Part shown: piece by piece, positions 25,401 to 33,819 of the stretch
Layout: every line of letters begins with the position of its first letter
Position numbering within the stretch: the stretch's first letter is position 1
From: Nematostella vectensis
Taxonomy: Eukaryota; Cnidaria; Anthozoa; Actiniaria; Edwardsiidae
Length of the DNA: 64,000 nt
Assembly: GCF_932526225.1 (NCBI RefSeq)
Contig: NC_064038.1
Coordinates: 5,068,741-5,132,740 of the forward strand
Reading direction: 5' to 3'
The notes under the pieces: model-generated
Databases searched by the model: none
What the model was told of the DNA's origin: nothing
The model's input: the letters and a program-made list of their open reading frames with translations, nothing else
Position numbers and translations under genes: made by a program

Positions 25401-27796
25401 TGGATGGTCATCACGAGATTTCATCAAATGCAATTTAATAATTCGAAAATTGAATTGAAATTTGATTAGTAAAAACCGACTAAGTGTGGGCAATTGATTG
25501 TGATAAAATACTGTGTACCGTATTAGGGGCGCTTATTCAAATTTAATGGTACATCCAATATATTGTTTTTCCTTAATAAGAAACGGATGCTGGCCCTCGA
25601 TACAATTTTCGAGGCTGCTCACGCTCACGCTCGTATTAAACACTAGATATTTAAGGGGGAGGGGAAAATACCCGTCAGACTTACCAAGGCATTAGCAACA
25701 ATACTAAAAATATATATAAATATTGTATAAACATTTTCTAAGGCTAAGGTCAAACGTCGTATTGTCCATGAGCCGTATTCATTGCAAATGCATGCAAATT
25801 AAGATCAAACAATCGACTCGATTCGTTTGCATGCATTTGCATGCATTTCTTTTTCCCAGCTCGTCGCACAAGTTCAGAACAAACTGGGCGCACCCATGGC
25901 GGCTGAGCTGTGCTATCGCCAATGTCTCCAGGCAGGATCTGGCAAAAGGTAAACCCCGTGTCCAGCTTACGTAGGCTTAACTTTGACTTTTTGAGGGTGT
26001 GACATATACTTTTTTAACCCGTTCGGTTTTATTGTTAAAACAAGATACAGTTATTTTTCCGGCATAGCCAGTATATTGTGTTTGTTGCATCTTGAATAGC
26101 TACCGCATTTGTTACTTTATTGTTGCCCACCCTAAGGTCTCAGTGCTCCACTACGTATTAGGTTACTGTGATTGGCTTTCTGGTTGGACTGTTTTGTATT
26201 TCTGCTCCTTGATTGGCTACCCCGTTTAAATGTTCCCGTATCCCTGCACTTTGATTGGCTAACCCTTTGGACTGTTCTCGTATCCCTGCACTTTGATTGG
26301 CCATCTGGTCGGGCTGTTTTAGTATCCCTGCACTTTGATTGGCTAATCCGTATAACTATTCTTGTGTCCCTTGCCTGTACCTTTAATCTTCTGCCACATG
26401 ACCAGATCAACAAGTTGGCGCCTAGTCCCCCTTATTCGACTGGCTCTCCTCGCTCTGCAACAAATCCAGGTGGGTTAACCTTATTTTAAGGTAAAAAGTA
26501 AAGTCTCAACTCTGACTCCGGCCTCCAAAGCAGCCGCTTTGTCAAGTTAGCTTACGAATTTTACAAAGGTCTGGAAACATTCAAGTACCACAGATCAATC
26601 GTGTCCTATACTTTTATCTCAGGCTGACGAGGCTAACCGTGAGCGATGGGAGGCACTGTGTACCGAGGCGTCGACCGAGGTGGGTGCTATTTGCTGTCTG
26701 GGTCTGGGTCTAGATAACTCTCAATTCCTTTTGATAGAAGACGCAAAAGTATGTAATGTGTGATTCGAACAAAGGTCTTCCCACACTGAGAAATTTTATA
26801 TGTTAGGCTCAATACAGAGCTTGTATAAAGCATTCCAATTGTGAGGATGGGGGAGGGGTGATTCGCTGCGTTGGGGAGAGAATTGCACAACACACCTATT
26901 TCAATAAGCAGCGATGATCGATTTACCCATGCACCATATTGTATAGCCTACAATGTATATTTTGTGCTTTTGAGCGATGTGAAGCATCACAAGATATCAG
27001 AAAGAATCAAAATCGCACAATTAATTTCTAGGTAGTGACCCAACTAAGGTTATTTTCGTAGGCATAATGGATTTCTTGCTACGATACACGCTCCGGCAGC
27101 TCAGTGTCTGTTGAATTTGAGTTCAATTGGTTAACATGTAAGGCGATCTCAATATTTTTCTAAACTTTTCAGGTTTTGAAACTCGACCCAAGTTGCACTG
27201 CAGCCAGACTTATCCAGGCAGTTGCACAGTGTATTCTTGGAAACACCAGGTGCGAATGTAACGCGTCCATATATCCATTTTGCAAACGACTTTCAGACAT
27301 TAAACCGAGACCCTAAGCAAGCTCCACTAGTTTCCACAGGAAACTCTGACAGTGAAAAATTAAGAACAAAAGAGGGGATTTGCGCTTCCTGTGTTTCGAG
27401 TTCTCTGGGAAGAAATGGGAAAGAAAAATCACAGCTGAACTTAATCAAAGCTGACATTAGTCTCATACTAACAGGCATTTTAAGAGCCCTCTTAAGGCAC
27501 ACCTCTGAAATTTAGGCATCTTGCTTTATTTACCAAATTCAATAGGGAACGTCACTGCAGCTTCCCAAAAATCAGCCGTTGGAAATGGATGCTTTCTCTC
27601 ACTTGCCCTGTGGATTAGTTAAAACATGCTACAGTTTAAATGTAACCAATGCGCTCCGCTTGTTTAGATTTCTACTAATGTGTACCCTTTTGTTGTTTGC
27701 AGATCAGCCAGGCGTTTCTTGCAGTGTGTTTGCGACACCAAATCTGCCGCGTCACTAGTGGGCCGATACTGGCTCCTTCAGCTTCCGTCTAAATAA
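1..27796 (+). CDS. TTC37: TTC37/SKI3 (SKIC3), SKI complex TPR scaffold, 3' part, about 30 exons
   Basis: Spliced gene whose conceptual product matches the C-terminal two thirds of animal TTC37. In the family this large tetratricopeptide-repeat protein is the cytoplasmic scaffold that holds the SKIV2L helicase and WDR61 and passes 3'-5' decay substrates to the RNA exosome. Sequence evidence: successive exons read in compatible phase and show TPR-type helix pairs such as SLWNDLGFSYF, AWTNLGVLYL and SYTAAWVGQ. Each exon is bounded by AG and GT. The last exon ends LVGRYWLLQLPSK then TAA at 27794-27796. The first exon in the window is already internal (LGEAYLSRGSYTAALKAF), so the start codon lies upstream. 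The 9.2-kb intron 11527-20695 contains an antisense gene. One exon has an apparent frameshift near 23676-23680. Identification is from remembered family similarity; exon edges were placed by eye. Confidence 0.9.
513..603. mobile_element. MITE-like perfect hairpin
   Basis: About 91 bases forming an inverted repeat around a short centre (ATAAATTTGGCTAT). The arm GGCCGGTTCCTAGAAAGCAG is matched by CTGCTTTCTAGGAACTCGGCC, and GCTAACCCAGGGATA by its complement. It lies within an intron of TTC37 and has no coding capacity. Confidence 0.8.
2105..2370. mobile_element. MITE-like element with about 30-bp terminal inverted repeats
   Basis: Starts GGGGACTTGCGCTAAGAGAT and continues CACGTGAC. It ends with the inverse, GTCACGTGATCTCTAAGCGC then AAGCCCCCC. 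The total is about 266 bases, non-coding, in the intron between 2068 and 2583. No clear target duplication was seen. Confidence 0.75.
2480..2591 (+). repeat. TTC37: 56-bp tandem duplication spanning the acceptor of TTC37 exon 2583-2675
   Basis: Two units, each running GTTAGCTAC...TTTTGTTTGTAGGRCTGTTGA. The second contains the used acceptor (TTTGTAG at 2582). The first supplies a decoy AG at 2525-2526 followed by almost the same exon start. Confidence 0.85.
3450..3660 (+). repeat. TTC37: 104-bp tandem duplication spanning the acceptor of TTC37 exon 3598-3682
   Basis: The copy starting at CCTACTGTTTTAC (3450) is repeated at 3554. Both contain TTGCACAGTGC, the acceptor, followed by an exon-like CTCGCTTTG / GCGCTTTG. 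The upstream copy is a diverged decoy acceptor. Confidence 0.75.
4790..11526 (+). CDS. TTC37: TTC37 exons 8-17 of the window
   Basis: Exons at 4790-4868, 5069-5130, 5524-5580, 6292-6360, 6776-6850, 7470-7626, 8180-8273, 8574-8654, 10792-10919 and 11403-11526. They carry the central TPR units, for example NHKLWNTLGVVCG, SAWTNLGVLYLKHGKVE, HDAFKYAQALDPSYTAAWVG, DLFRHTTELS, GYCHWICTDLL, AYNMHGLLLEHQCLYRQAQ, YDVCGLALAYYLSGN and CVLTAIGMLGYKLKELATA. The 4790 acceptor has a weak pyrimidine tract and is the least certain border. The rest have clean CAG or TAG acceptors and GTAAGT-like donors. Confidence 0.85.
5945..5990. repeat. Microsatellite (TG)n followed by a G run
   Basis: TGTGTGTG tract followed by about 18 G residues in a TTC37 intron. 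Confidence 0.9.
8757..8912. mobile_element. MITE-like element with GGCGTAGCCAG ends
   Basis: Begins AGCGGCGTAGCCAGGATTTT and ends CTGGCTACGCCCCTG, an inverted terminal repeat of about 13 bases around 130 non-coding bases that include a G run. Confidence 0.65.
9459..9590. mobile_element. Palindromic MITE-like element
   Basis: ACTAACCGAG...GGTCATGCCGGGAAATATCA is mirrored by TGATATTTTCCGGTATGACC...CGAGGTTAGT, with CCTCGG/CCAAAGC sub-repeats inside. The total is 132 bases in the intron between TTC37 exons at 8654 and 10792. The rest of that intron (8913-10791) holds AT-rich repeat sequence. It includes a duplicated ATATGTTATTGACGATATT at about 9417 and 10556, and no gene that I can support. Confidence 0.7.
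12185..14806 (-). repeat. 72-bp minisatellite A, about 36-37 units, each with an F5/8C exon end and splice donor
   Basis: Read on the minus strand, each unit is the exon tail TGGTCAGTGTACCAGGAGGG AGGTGTTGACAAG followed by GTATGTAATGG and intron sequence to the next TGCCTGG. The final exon copy at 14807-15117 is the source. The period is 24 codons, so long frames stay open in several phases; those ORFs are a by-product, not a protein. Variants alternate (GACCAG/GTCCAG and CCAACC/CTGACC/CTGGCC). Confidence 0.95.
14807..18307 (-). CDS. Secreted PAN-EGF-F5/8C protein, copy A, lacking its last exon
   Basis: Three exons on the minus strand. Exon 17942-18307 starts at an ATG and encodes a signal peptide (MLFLQILRFTFYIFFILAF) and a PAN/apple-like domain with Cys at LSCWMRCLDVLECL and WCELLSVDKYSC. 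Exon 15277-15388 is an EGF domain (CEHKPCKNGTC...CVCHDGFIGENC). Exon 14807-15117 is the first two thirds of an F5/8 type C domain (LGMEDGRIKDDQITQSS ... ISYSLDGTNWSVYQEGG). Junction phases fit (EMK|SACEH; NCDI-K-EARALG). Such secreted proteins bind glycans or phospholipids. The final F5/8C exon present in copies B and C is deleted here, so this copy is probably a pseudogene or makes a truncated domain. It lies antisense inside a TTC37 intron. Confidence 0.7.
15804..16520. repeat. 89-bp minisatellite, about 8 units, in intron of copy A
   Basis: Unit CGGGGACACTGGGCGATGCA ... GAAGACGAAAAAGACGTCTT ... TTACGTCTTCTCG. Units start near 15804, 15893, 15982 and onward. Several phases remain open by chance. 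Copy B keeps about one unit (48298-48370) and copy C about two (55050-55225). Confidence 0.9.
16521..17941. other. Intron of copy A, AT-rich, no gene seen
   Basis: Sequence between the 89-bp array and the PAN exon. It is conserved with 48420-50032 (copy B) and partly with 55240-55588 (copy C). I see no ORF or RNA gene in it. Confidence 0.6.
18308..19249. other. Upstream flank of copy A, non-coding
   Basis: AT-rich sequence upstream of the copy A start codon. It includes GATCATGATAACATCAATTC near 18665, the paralogous empty site of element 1. From about 18950 it holds an interspersed repeat also recognisable near 2740, 8930, 25290 and 27520 (GGTTATTTTGAAG, TTGTATTTTCAA). Confidence 0.55.
19255..19882. 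mobile_element. Non-autonomous DNA transposon, 628 bp, with 5-bp target duplication
   Basis: Ends CAGGGGCGTACGCAG and CTGCGTACGTCCCTG form 15-bp inverted repeats with one mismatch, flanked by the direct repeat ACAAC at 19250-19254 and 19883-19887. The interior has no transposase. Confidence 0.8.
20010..20230. repeat. Tandem repeat, about 83 bp, three units
   Basis: Unit TTTCCACATGTCGTACCTTC CGCTTCTGTTGCAATAAAAGCC ... CTATTGACGGGTTTCTGCTTGGG, in the large TTC37 intron. Confidence 0.8.
20696..27796 (+). CDS. TTC37: TTC37 exons 18-30, C-terminal part with stop
   Basis: Exons at 20696-20817, 21356-21414, 21889-21935, 22141-22213, 22712-22765, 23510-23781 (frame change inside), 24435-24595, 25104-25262, 25860-25948, 26406-26469, 26623-26679, 27173-27249 and 27703-27796. 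Recognisable pieces are ALCALGLVTGDSALAGAAL, RAELWDQLAAFIVQVCP, YALRASQKALRMYPGHVTNW, LVPLIRLALLALQQIQ, VLKLDPSCTAARLIQAVAQ and the terminal VGRYWLLQLPSK. The residue order follows the C-terminus of animal TTC37. In exon 23510-23781 the upstream frame reaches NWAVFVCC while the family-like continuation (SAVTANGIAVES) lies one base away. Confidence 0.85.
21545..21760 (+). pseudogene. C2H2 zinc-finger gene fragment in a TTC37 intron
   Basis: Reads as three decayed C2H2 fingers: CTCAGTGTGGTAAATG (QCGK) occurs at about 21557 and 21638 and a third near 21728. They are joined by linker-like AAAAGCCACATCAGTGTCC (KSHQCPQCGKC) and TTGGAACCCTCGAACGCATT. In-frame stops interrupt it (TGA after GGTAAA, TAG after AAA), so it is a relic, perhaps of a retrocopied zinc-finger gene. 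Confidence 0.7.
22820..23135. repeat. 52-bp minisatellite, about six units, in TTC37 intron
   Basis: Unit CACTTCTTCATCCTAGCATA GTTATGGGGAACATTAAAGA GGCAGTAGCCGC; the first two units are more diverged. Confidence 0.9.
23416..23490. mobile_element. MITE-like hairpin directly before a TTC37 acceptor
   Basis: CTTCATGTAGCCCATCAATAT is inverted as ATATTGATGGCTACATGAAG around a short loop. It ends about 20 bases before the acceptor at 23509. Confidence 0.75.
26160..26375. repeat. 57-bp minisatellite upstream of TTC37 exon 26406-26469
   Basis: Four to five units of GTATCCCTGCACTTTGATTG GCTAA...GGACTGTTCTC. Confidence 0.85.
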
Positions 27797-29547
27797 GGAA
27801 TTAGTCAGAATAGTGGAATCCTTTTCAAGGTTTTACACGTCAAGCTGTATTTTTTTCTTATTTCTATGCATGTTTATAGGCAAGACTTATTTCATAAAAT
27901 GATAAAAAAGCTGGGGCTTAATTCGTGACAACCGGAAACTATAGCCAAGAGTCATGCAACAAACACATGCTCGCCGCTTATCAATTCTCCTCACACATTC
28001 AGTAAAGTTAGGCTAAATTTATATTTTGGTAAGTAAAAAAGGTGGTGTAGAGTTCCATTAACTGAAACTCAAAATATATAGCTACTCATATTCTCATCTG
28101 ATTCATGGAAAAGTTAATATTTTCAAACTGTGAATAACAACATTCCAAGTACCTGAAAGGTTTTCATCCGTTTTCAATGTTTGTACAGCTTTGATGTGCC
28201 TTTGTAAAACTAAACGGTATTATCACTTGTAAATGGTGTTTTCTCAACAAAACACTTGACTTTGTAAACATTCGTCACAAAAACTCATCAACCTAGATTA
28301 TATCAAGAGAACAGCAAGCTATAGAAACATGTCGCTATTCTGCATAGTCAATGAAGTAAAGCGTGCTTATTCGAACCCTCAAATGAAACGAGAAACAGTT
28401 CGAGTGAGCAGGGAGTTCGAGTTATCCGAATAGAAATGACTGAAAAATAGTATCTAGGGAACTAAGAGTCAGTTCAAGTTAGGGGGGATGTCGAGTTATC
28501 AAACGGAAATGACTGAAAAGTAGTTTCTAGGGAACTTGGAGTCGGTTCAAGTTATAGGGTATGCCGAGTTATCAAATAAAAACTTGGAGTCAATCCTATT
28601 TAGCGCGAAGTTCGAGTTCGAATAATCGGAGTTCCACTACATATTTAAAAGTAGGTGAAAGGGGGTTTGGCCACAATATTTGTGTTCGTCCTTAGGGTTC
28701 CATTCATGGTGGTGCTTTACAGGATAAGTTTTGTTAGTTCTTCCGAAAACTAACTTTTATGTGAGTAGTTATTTACAAATGCGTAACACGAGGGAATGTT
28801 TCAAATAAGCTTATTTTACATCAAATAAAGCAGAGAATTCCTTCAAGTACTTAGCGAGTGATAATTAATAAAATATCAAATGCGACATTTTAAATTTTGA
28901 TGCGACTTTTTGTAAGTGTCATTGAAATTTGCAGATTTCGTCCCAGCCTTAATAAACGATGCTCGAGGATAATCAAGAAAAAAGGCAGCGAAAATGCCAG
29001 TCTTGGAAGCGTGCATTACAGCCTCGTCTTGGTATTGGTGTTTTGAAAAGGGAAACTCAGTCCGGAATGCAATGCAGACGGCCATTGTACGAAAACGTGG
29101 CTTCTCCCTCAGTATCTCTTCGCGGAGCATACGGTTTTTCCGTCTTCACCAAATGGGTTCAATACATGTCTAGTCCATCATAGCTTTATCCCTTGATTCC
29201 TATTAAATATATGGCTCCTAATAACCGAACGATCAGTAAAGTTTGAGAAAACTCGGTTCATAGAAAAAAAAACTTATGAGATAAGATATCACTAAAAAAG
29301 AAAACCGACTTTAATCATTTTTTAAAACAGTAATACATTAGATACCCACATTTCCTGAAGTGCCCTGAGCCATTTTAGTTATTACTTGAAACACAATCAT
29401 CGACAGTAAAGCCAAGACTATAAAATGACACGATAGCTTGCTCCTAAACTGAACTATCACGAGCGGTGAGAGGGGCTTTAAAACTAATGGGCGTGCTAAG
29501 GGCAAACAGTAGTAGTATATGGAAACTCGGATAGAACTTAACAGACA
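27797..29547. promoter_or_regulatory. Intergenic region TTC37-GPCR; TATA-like box at 29419
   Basis: Contains the TTC37 3' end, where no clear AATAAA close to the stop stands out. It also contains a roughly 80-bp imperfect repeat at 28395-28600 (GAGTTATC...GAAATGACTGAAAA...CTAGGGAACT) and TATAAAA at 29419-29425, about 125 bases before the GPCR ATG. I see no other gene. Confidence 0.4.
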
Positions 29548-30708
29548 ATGCAGACTAACGAAACAGTTGAACAGACTTGCTGGTTCATCGTACTGGATCG
29601 CGCGTCCGTAGAACTAGCCTACACCAGCTATGTCGTCAACATTGTCCTCAACTGCCTTTTCTCCCCTCCTACGATCCTCCTGAACATTATGGTCATTCTT
29701 GCAATATACCAGACGCCACCTCTTCACTCTGCATCAAACATTCTTATTTGCAGCCTGTCTTTCTCGGATCTCCTCACCGGTCTCGTGACGAAGCCTTTTT
29801 ACGTGGCGTACAAATTCTCAGAAATCAGTGGCAAATTCGAGGAATTCTGCAACGCAGGGGTGAAAATTGTTGCGCTTGTCTCAAGCTACTTCCTGGCCGG
29901 CACATCGTTCTATACTCTTACAGTTATGAGTCTTGACCGATGCCTTGCGTTACACTTAGGACTGCGTTACCGTTTGATTGTCACGCAATGCCGCGTTGTC
30001 AGACTGGTGGTGATCCTGTGGGTTCTTGCTGTGTTCACTGGGTTCCTACAGCTGTGGGTAGAAGCAAAGCTGTTTTTCGTGGTGATTACTGCGCTTATGT
30101 TGATGTGCCTTGTGACTATGATCTTAGCTTATTCCAAGGCTTACATTGCACTGAGAAAGCACTATCGAAAAATGACTGCCCGACAAAAAGCTCGGAACTT
30201 ACGTGAAAATGTGAGCAACGTCAACACTAGTGGGATGAATTTCGTTGATGTCTCGAATAATGCACTGCCTAGAGAAGACCAGGGAGGAAACAACAAAAGG
30301 ATGATGGAGAACTCAGGCGAGATTTCAAGCGAGAAAAAATTTAGTCAGGGAAATCCGCAACAGGTAAAAGAATGTAATTATTTAAATGCGTTTCAACTGA
30401 GAAGTTTAAAGAACTCAGCAGAGACACGTGGAAAAGCACAAGAGAAACCAGACCGTAATTTACGTAGCAGTGGAAGTGCGCGGGCTGATCAGATACGCAT
30501 TCTTAAGTATCGCAAGTCTCTCAAAGCCCTCAAATACCTTATGACCATTATACTGCTATGTTACGTCCCTCACACGTACGTCTACGTCGTCATTGTTATC
30601 AAAGGTCTCAACGTGGAAACAAGGGCTGCAAAAAACATAGTTAACCCAATATATGTGGGTTTATGTTTTTGTTATTTATGTCGAACAAACTTTAAGTTTT
30701 GTTCGTGA
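29548..30708 (+). CDS. Class A (rhodopsin-like) orphan GPCR, C-terminally truncated and chimeric
   Basis: Single-exon ORF of 386 residues. Six hydrophobic helices are visible: about residues 28-53, 62-85, 100-125, 150-172, 176-200 and 330-352. Family marks are the TM1 asparagine region (LLNIMVILAI), LSFSDLL in TM2, the TM3 Cys (EEFCN), SLDRCLALHL in place of DRY, and CYVPH in TM6 (CWxP-like). The third intracellular loop is long (about 110 residues). After the sixth helix the ORF reads KNIVNPIYVGLCFC and then enters sequence that matches the upstream flank of the PAN-EGF-F5/8C duplication (GTCGAACAAACTTTAAG). TM7 and the NPxxY tail are therefore absent. Probably a non-functional receptor. Intronless orphan receptors like this are typical of cnidarians. 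Confidence 0.75.
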   Translation: MQTNETVEQTCWFIVLDRASVELAYTSYVVNIVLNCLFSPPTILLNIMVILAIYQTPPLHSASNILICSLSFSDLLTGLVTKPFYVAYKFSEISGKFEEFCNAGVKIVALVSSYFLAGTSFYTLTVMSLDRCLALHLGLRYRLIVTQCRVVRLVVILWVLAVFTGFLQLWVEAKLFFVVITALMLMCLVTMILAYSKAYIALRKHYRKMTARQKARNLRENVSNVNTSGMNFVDVSNNALPREDQGGNNKRMMENSGEISSEKKFSQGNPQQVKECNYLNAFQLRSLKNSAETRGKAQEKPDRNLRSSGSARADQIRILKYRKSLKALKYLMTIILLCYVPHTYVYVVIVIKGLNVETRAAKNIVNPIYVGLCFCYLCRTNFKFCS

Positions 30709-30828
30709 TAGACTTCTTATATTGATCTTAAGCATTTCGTGAATAATTAATTCTTCGGTACTTTTCTGAATGATTCACTGTGTCATTAGAAACAATTCGC
30801 TGTCAAATGTTTTCTGATCTCTCATGGT
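30664..30828. repeat. Left remnant of segmental duplication copy B, split by element 1
   Basis: Matches 51312-51480 and 18440-18600 (TGTCGAACAAACTTTAAG, TTGATCTTAAGCATTTCGTG, GTCAAATGTTTTCTGATCTC). It ends at the target site. Relative to copies A and C about 70 bases are missing between GATCTC and ATGATAACAT. Confidence 0.8.
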
Positions 30829-30834
30829 AACATG

Positions 30835-31396
30835 GGGGGGACTGGGTGGTTTGAGTGAAACTCCCCTGGGGGCAGCGGCGGGCCCCTCCGCCCCCCCCCC
30901 CCCCCCAACCCCATCTTAGGCTTGGGAGGCGCGGCGCGCCCTCCGAGCCCCCAAGCCCCGTCTCATGCGGATGCTACCCCCCTTCCACATATATCAAGCA
31001 TATAATGTTTCACGTACATAAATAGTTAGGGCAATTATTCATGTAGGCCGGGCGCGGTTCGAGTACACGACTCTTTGGGGCAATTGCCCATGCAGGCCGG
31101 GCGCGGTTTCTTGTACACGACTTTTTGGGGCAATTGCTGATGTAGGCCGGGCGCGGTTCGCGTACACAACTCTTTGGTCCAAAAAGCGCGCAGGCGCGAC
31201 CTGGGCGATTGTGTATGTAGTAGGCCGAGCCCGTTCCGCGTACACAAACCCAGCCAGCGGCCCCCAGCCCCGTCTCATGCGGATGAGGCCCCGCGTAGAT
31301 TGCTAATTATCCATCTACGCAAGACCTACGGAGCGCGGAATAACTGTTTTTCGGCCGTAAATTCAAAGCCGCTGGCGTGGCGTTTAAACCTGAGTT
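30835..31396. repeat. Left terminal inverted repeat of element 1
   Basis: Pairs with 43520-44039. The outer G/C-rich part is GGGGGACTGGGTGGTTTGAG, the middle part carries direct repeats of about 50 bp, and the inner part is ACCTACGGAGCGCGGAATAA up to GGCGTTTAAACCTGAGTT. The sub-repeats (AGGCCGGGCGCGG at 31045, 31094 and 31144, and a degenerate one near 31220) carry GTACACGAC and TTTGGGGCAATTG. Confidence 0.9.
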
Positions 31397-31906
31397 TTAC
31401 TCACGTGGTGCTTGAATTGACCCCAATCCCCAGTTTGGTCGTGCTTGTGTTCATGACTTCGAACTTTTCTCGGGATTTTTCTGCTAAAGCAGCGATAATA
31501 GGGCGATGAATACCGCCGTGTGTTCTTTTTATCGATCGCCGGCCAGAGGTCTACGATTTTATGGCAATCTTTGTTTGCCACAGAAGCCTCCTGTTTCCGA
31601 AATACGGTTTCATAGAGGCGGCCGAACTCCATCTACAAAGGCGTCCTCTTCTTTCCCCTCGGTTGTTACTGAAAGATTCCAGCCAAGCACTTTAGGTCTA
31701 ATTTCGTGTTTGAGTGGAGCCGCCATCTTGGATAATTGAGCTTGGTACTTCATGACATACGTTTTTAAGGACTTTGTGACTCGCACCCTAATAAATGAAG
31801 TTGTTATAAAGTATCATGGCTATATTTTTCCAATGATGCAGTTCGAACCCCCAAGGACTTGCAATTAGACATCCGTCTGTCCTGTGGTATACCAAGCGTT
31901 CGAAGG
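31397..31906. other. Element 1 left sub-terminal region, no gene recognised
   Basis: Unique sequence between the terminal repeat and the first gene. Several short chance ORFs overlap here on both strands, with none I can assign. Confidence 0.4.
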
Positions 31907-32149
31907 ATGAGGTGCGGAAAGGATTATTGCGGGTGGCTAAAGGTAGGCCACGCAAACACGTGCGGCCGGAGATGCATGGACACCTATTGCAAGGTGCACC
32001 TCCAAAGGCTCCGTAAGGGCATCCCCCTCCCCGTGCCGTGCAGGATCTGCGGCATAGGGACTCGGTCGGAGACGCGGTTGTGCCGCCCTTGCGGAGCGAA
32101 TCGTGAAGGGCAGAGGATGCGTGGCGTCGAGAGGCGCGCTCGGAAATAA
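31907..32149 (+). CDS. Small Cys-rich (zinc-ribbon-like) element protein
   Basis: 80 residues from ATG (MRCGKDYCGWLKVGHANTCG) to TAA. Cys pairs at CGKDYC, TCGRRC, CRICG and CRPCG suggest two zinc-binding knuckles, and the tail is very basic (RMRGVERRARK). The same gene sits at the same place in element 2 (56085-56423) with about 85 percent similar residues, so it is a real, conserved element gene. I know no function; a DNA- or RNA-binding or transcription role is inference from cysteines and charge. This copy is open and is the best-preserved gene of the left arm. An upstream TTG-started extension is not supported because element 2 differs there. Confidence 0.7.
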   Translation: MRCGKDYCGWLKVGHANTCGRRCMDTYCKVHLQRLRKGIPLPVPCRICGIGTRSETRLCRPCGANREGQRMRGVERRARK

Positions 32150-32159
32150 TTCGCACCCT

Positions 32160-32317
32160 TCCTGTCTGACATCGCAGCCCGCGGTACGGGCAATTGATAC
32201 TGGGTGGCACAAGTCATACCCGAACACTCGTCCCGCCGGTTGTGATACGGGCAGTCGGAGACTGGGTGGCACAGGGTATACCTTATATACGCTTATATAG
32301 AGGAGATTCTCGATATC
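32160..32317. repeat. Two imperfect 75-bp direct repeats before the replication gene
   Basis: GGTACGGGCAATTGATACTG GGTGGCACAAG... and GATACGGGCAGTCGGAGACT GGGTGGCACAGG..., each followed by CATACCCGAACACTCGTCCC-type sequence or its remnant. Element 2 has three to four copies at 56345-56600. Possible promoter or origin repeat. Confidence 0.6.
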
Positions 32318-33304
32318 ATGCCTGACAAAGAGGCGCCCGCCGTACTGGCAGGGCTGGTCCAGAACATCCTGTACGAGGACATCCCCGACGATGTCAAACA
32401 CAAGCTGCTTAAGCCGCTCGTACCGGCGAAAGTGTGGACAGAGGAAGTCGACCCTTTGCTGCCGGGACGGCGGCAAGAGGGCCCAGAGAGCTTAGACCCC
32501 GAGGAGTACTATTCTCTCTTCGTCGGCGGCGCCCATCTTCGGTTCCCAAGCGTGGATGCCACTCTTCGGGGCCAAGACATAAGCGCCGGTGTTTACCAGG
32601 AGATACGAGATCTTGGTGGAGCAGGAGTCATTGCTCTAAAGCCGGTTATGCGGGGGCCTGATATTAATGACGACGGCTCGGTGTGGTGGGTCTCGCGCGA
32701 GCGAGAGTCTCTGAGGGCAAACGCAGTGCTGCCGCTGGTGCTCGAGATGGTAGACCCCGACCGGCGTTACGGACTCTTCACGGTCGTTGGTAAGGCCCCC
32801 GCAGAGTCATTGGCGCCAATCACGGAGGAGGACGGGCGCTCGGAGCACACGATTGGTGGGTCGTTAGTCAAAAGAGGGGACCAAATCGCAGTCGGCGCAC
32901 TGGAAGGCATCGATGCGGGTATTTGGGAGAAAGGACGGGAGTACCTCGTCTATGTGAGATACGAGCTTCGCCCTTTACCTAAGCAAAATGGGGAGCCTGG
33001 GCCAATGTTTGAGCGAGAGGGGGGTGACGCCTTCGCTAACTGTGTTGTGAGCTATGTTGCCAACTTCTTGAGGAACCGCGGCACCTCGCGCTCCCTTGGT
33101 CTGACACGAGGCAAGATCCTCGAGCGATTTGACAAGAAGCTGGCCACTACAGGATGCACCAAAAAAGACCTCTTTGAGATGGAAAAGAAGCTCGAGATAA
33201 TGCTGGTAGCCGTGGACGCCCTGGGCAACGTTATGTGGGACTCGGGGAAGTACGAGAGGGGGTACACACAAATCCGCATCCCTTGCCACAATAGCCACGC
33301 CTAG
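32318..33304 (+). CDS. Replication-protein N-terminal region (element 1 version), unrecognised domain
   Basis: 328 open residues. The first 30 (LVQNILYEDIPDDVKHKLLKPL) match the start of the element 2 helicase gene, so both are ends of one ancestral gene. After that element 1 keeps a domain missing from element 2. It has alternating strands and helices (VDATLRGQDISAGVYQEIRD, RYGLFTVVGKAPAE, KLEIMLVAVDALGNVMWDSG) and ends at IRIPCHNSHA. I do not recognise the fold. It could be the N-terminus of a replicase or a primase-like module, by position only. In element 2 translation begins MDAYIEEILNN; here that ATG is lost and the next in-frame ATG (32318) is used. A run of A/T (TTATATACGCTTATATAG) precedes it. 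Confidence 0.55.
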   Translation: MPDKEAPAVLAGLVQNILYEDIPDDVKHKLLKPLVPAKVWTEEVDPLLPGRRQEGPESLDPEEYYSLFVGGAHLRFPSVDATLRGQDISAGVYQEIRDLGGAGVIALKPVMRGPDINDDGSVWWVSRERESLRANAVLPLVLEMVDPDRRYGLFTVVGKAPAESLAPITEEDGRSEHTIGGSLVKRGDQIAVGALEGIDAGIWEKGREYLVYVRYELRPLPKQNGEPGPMFEREGGDAFANCVVSYVANFLRNRGTSRSLGLTRGKILERFDKKLATTGCTKKDLFEMEKKLEIMLVAVDALGNVMWDSGKYERGYTQIRIPCHNSHA

Positions 33305-33819
33305 GCGGAGCTTCCGACTCAACCACCTGTGATCGCGAGCGTCCACGGCCTAGACTTCGAGGCTGAGGGGGAGCTTCGTTCGTTATGTCAGGAGAAGGCA
33401 GCGCCTCGCGCTACCAGTGCCGCCACAAAGACGCGCGAGGCAAAAGTGCGAGAGGTGCTCATTCGCTTTATAAACAGGGCGATCCCCAGAAGCACGAGGA
33501 TCTGGCTGTGTGGGCGTGTTATAGTCACGCACAAGTGACTATAGTCAAGGCAAACTGTACCGATCGGGACAAGACGGATGGGCTATCGACAGGGCGTTTA
33601 CAGACGAGACTGGATATGATCCTAAATGGCTCCCTGATGACCACCCAGCCTACCATTAGTACACCGAAGCTACGCACTCGATGGGCGGTGCAATAGGGTA
33701 TCCCTTCAAGAAGTGGATCCAAAGAGAGAACATCAGGCCAACGCCTCTTAAATACAGGGACGTCTGGCGAGCGGCGCAGGTTGAGTCCAAAGTGTGGAAT
33801 AGCAAGGAAAACTTAGGGG
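33305..33819 (+). pseudogene. Decayed middle of the replication gene
   Basis: Shifts between frames. One frame gives SRYQCRHKDARGKSARGAH, another GWAIDRAFTDETGYDPKWLP, then a stop, then GYPFKKWIQRENIRPTPLKY. Codon-like content continues from the flanking ORFs, but no frame is open throughout. The SF1 helicase core that element 2 keeps (56850-57645) is absent here. Confidence 0.45.

Noticed and set aside
26132-26489. ORFs on both strands with repeated DWL/SKCRDT motifs
   Set aside because: They derive from the 57-bp minisatellite.
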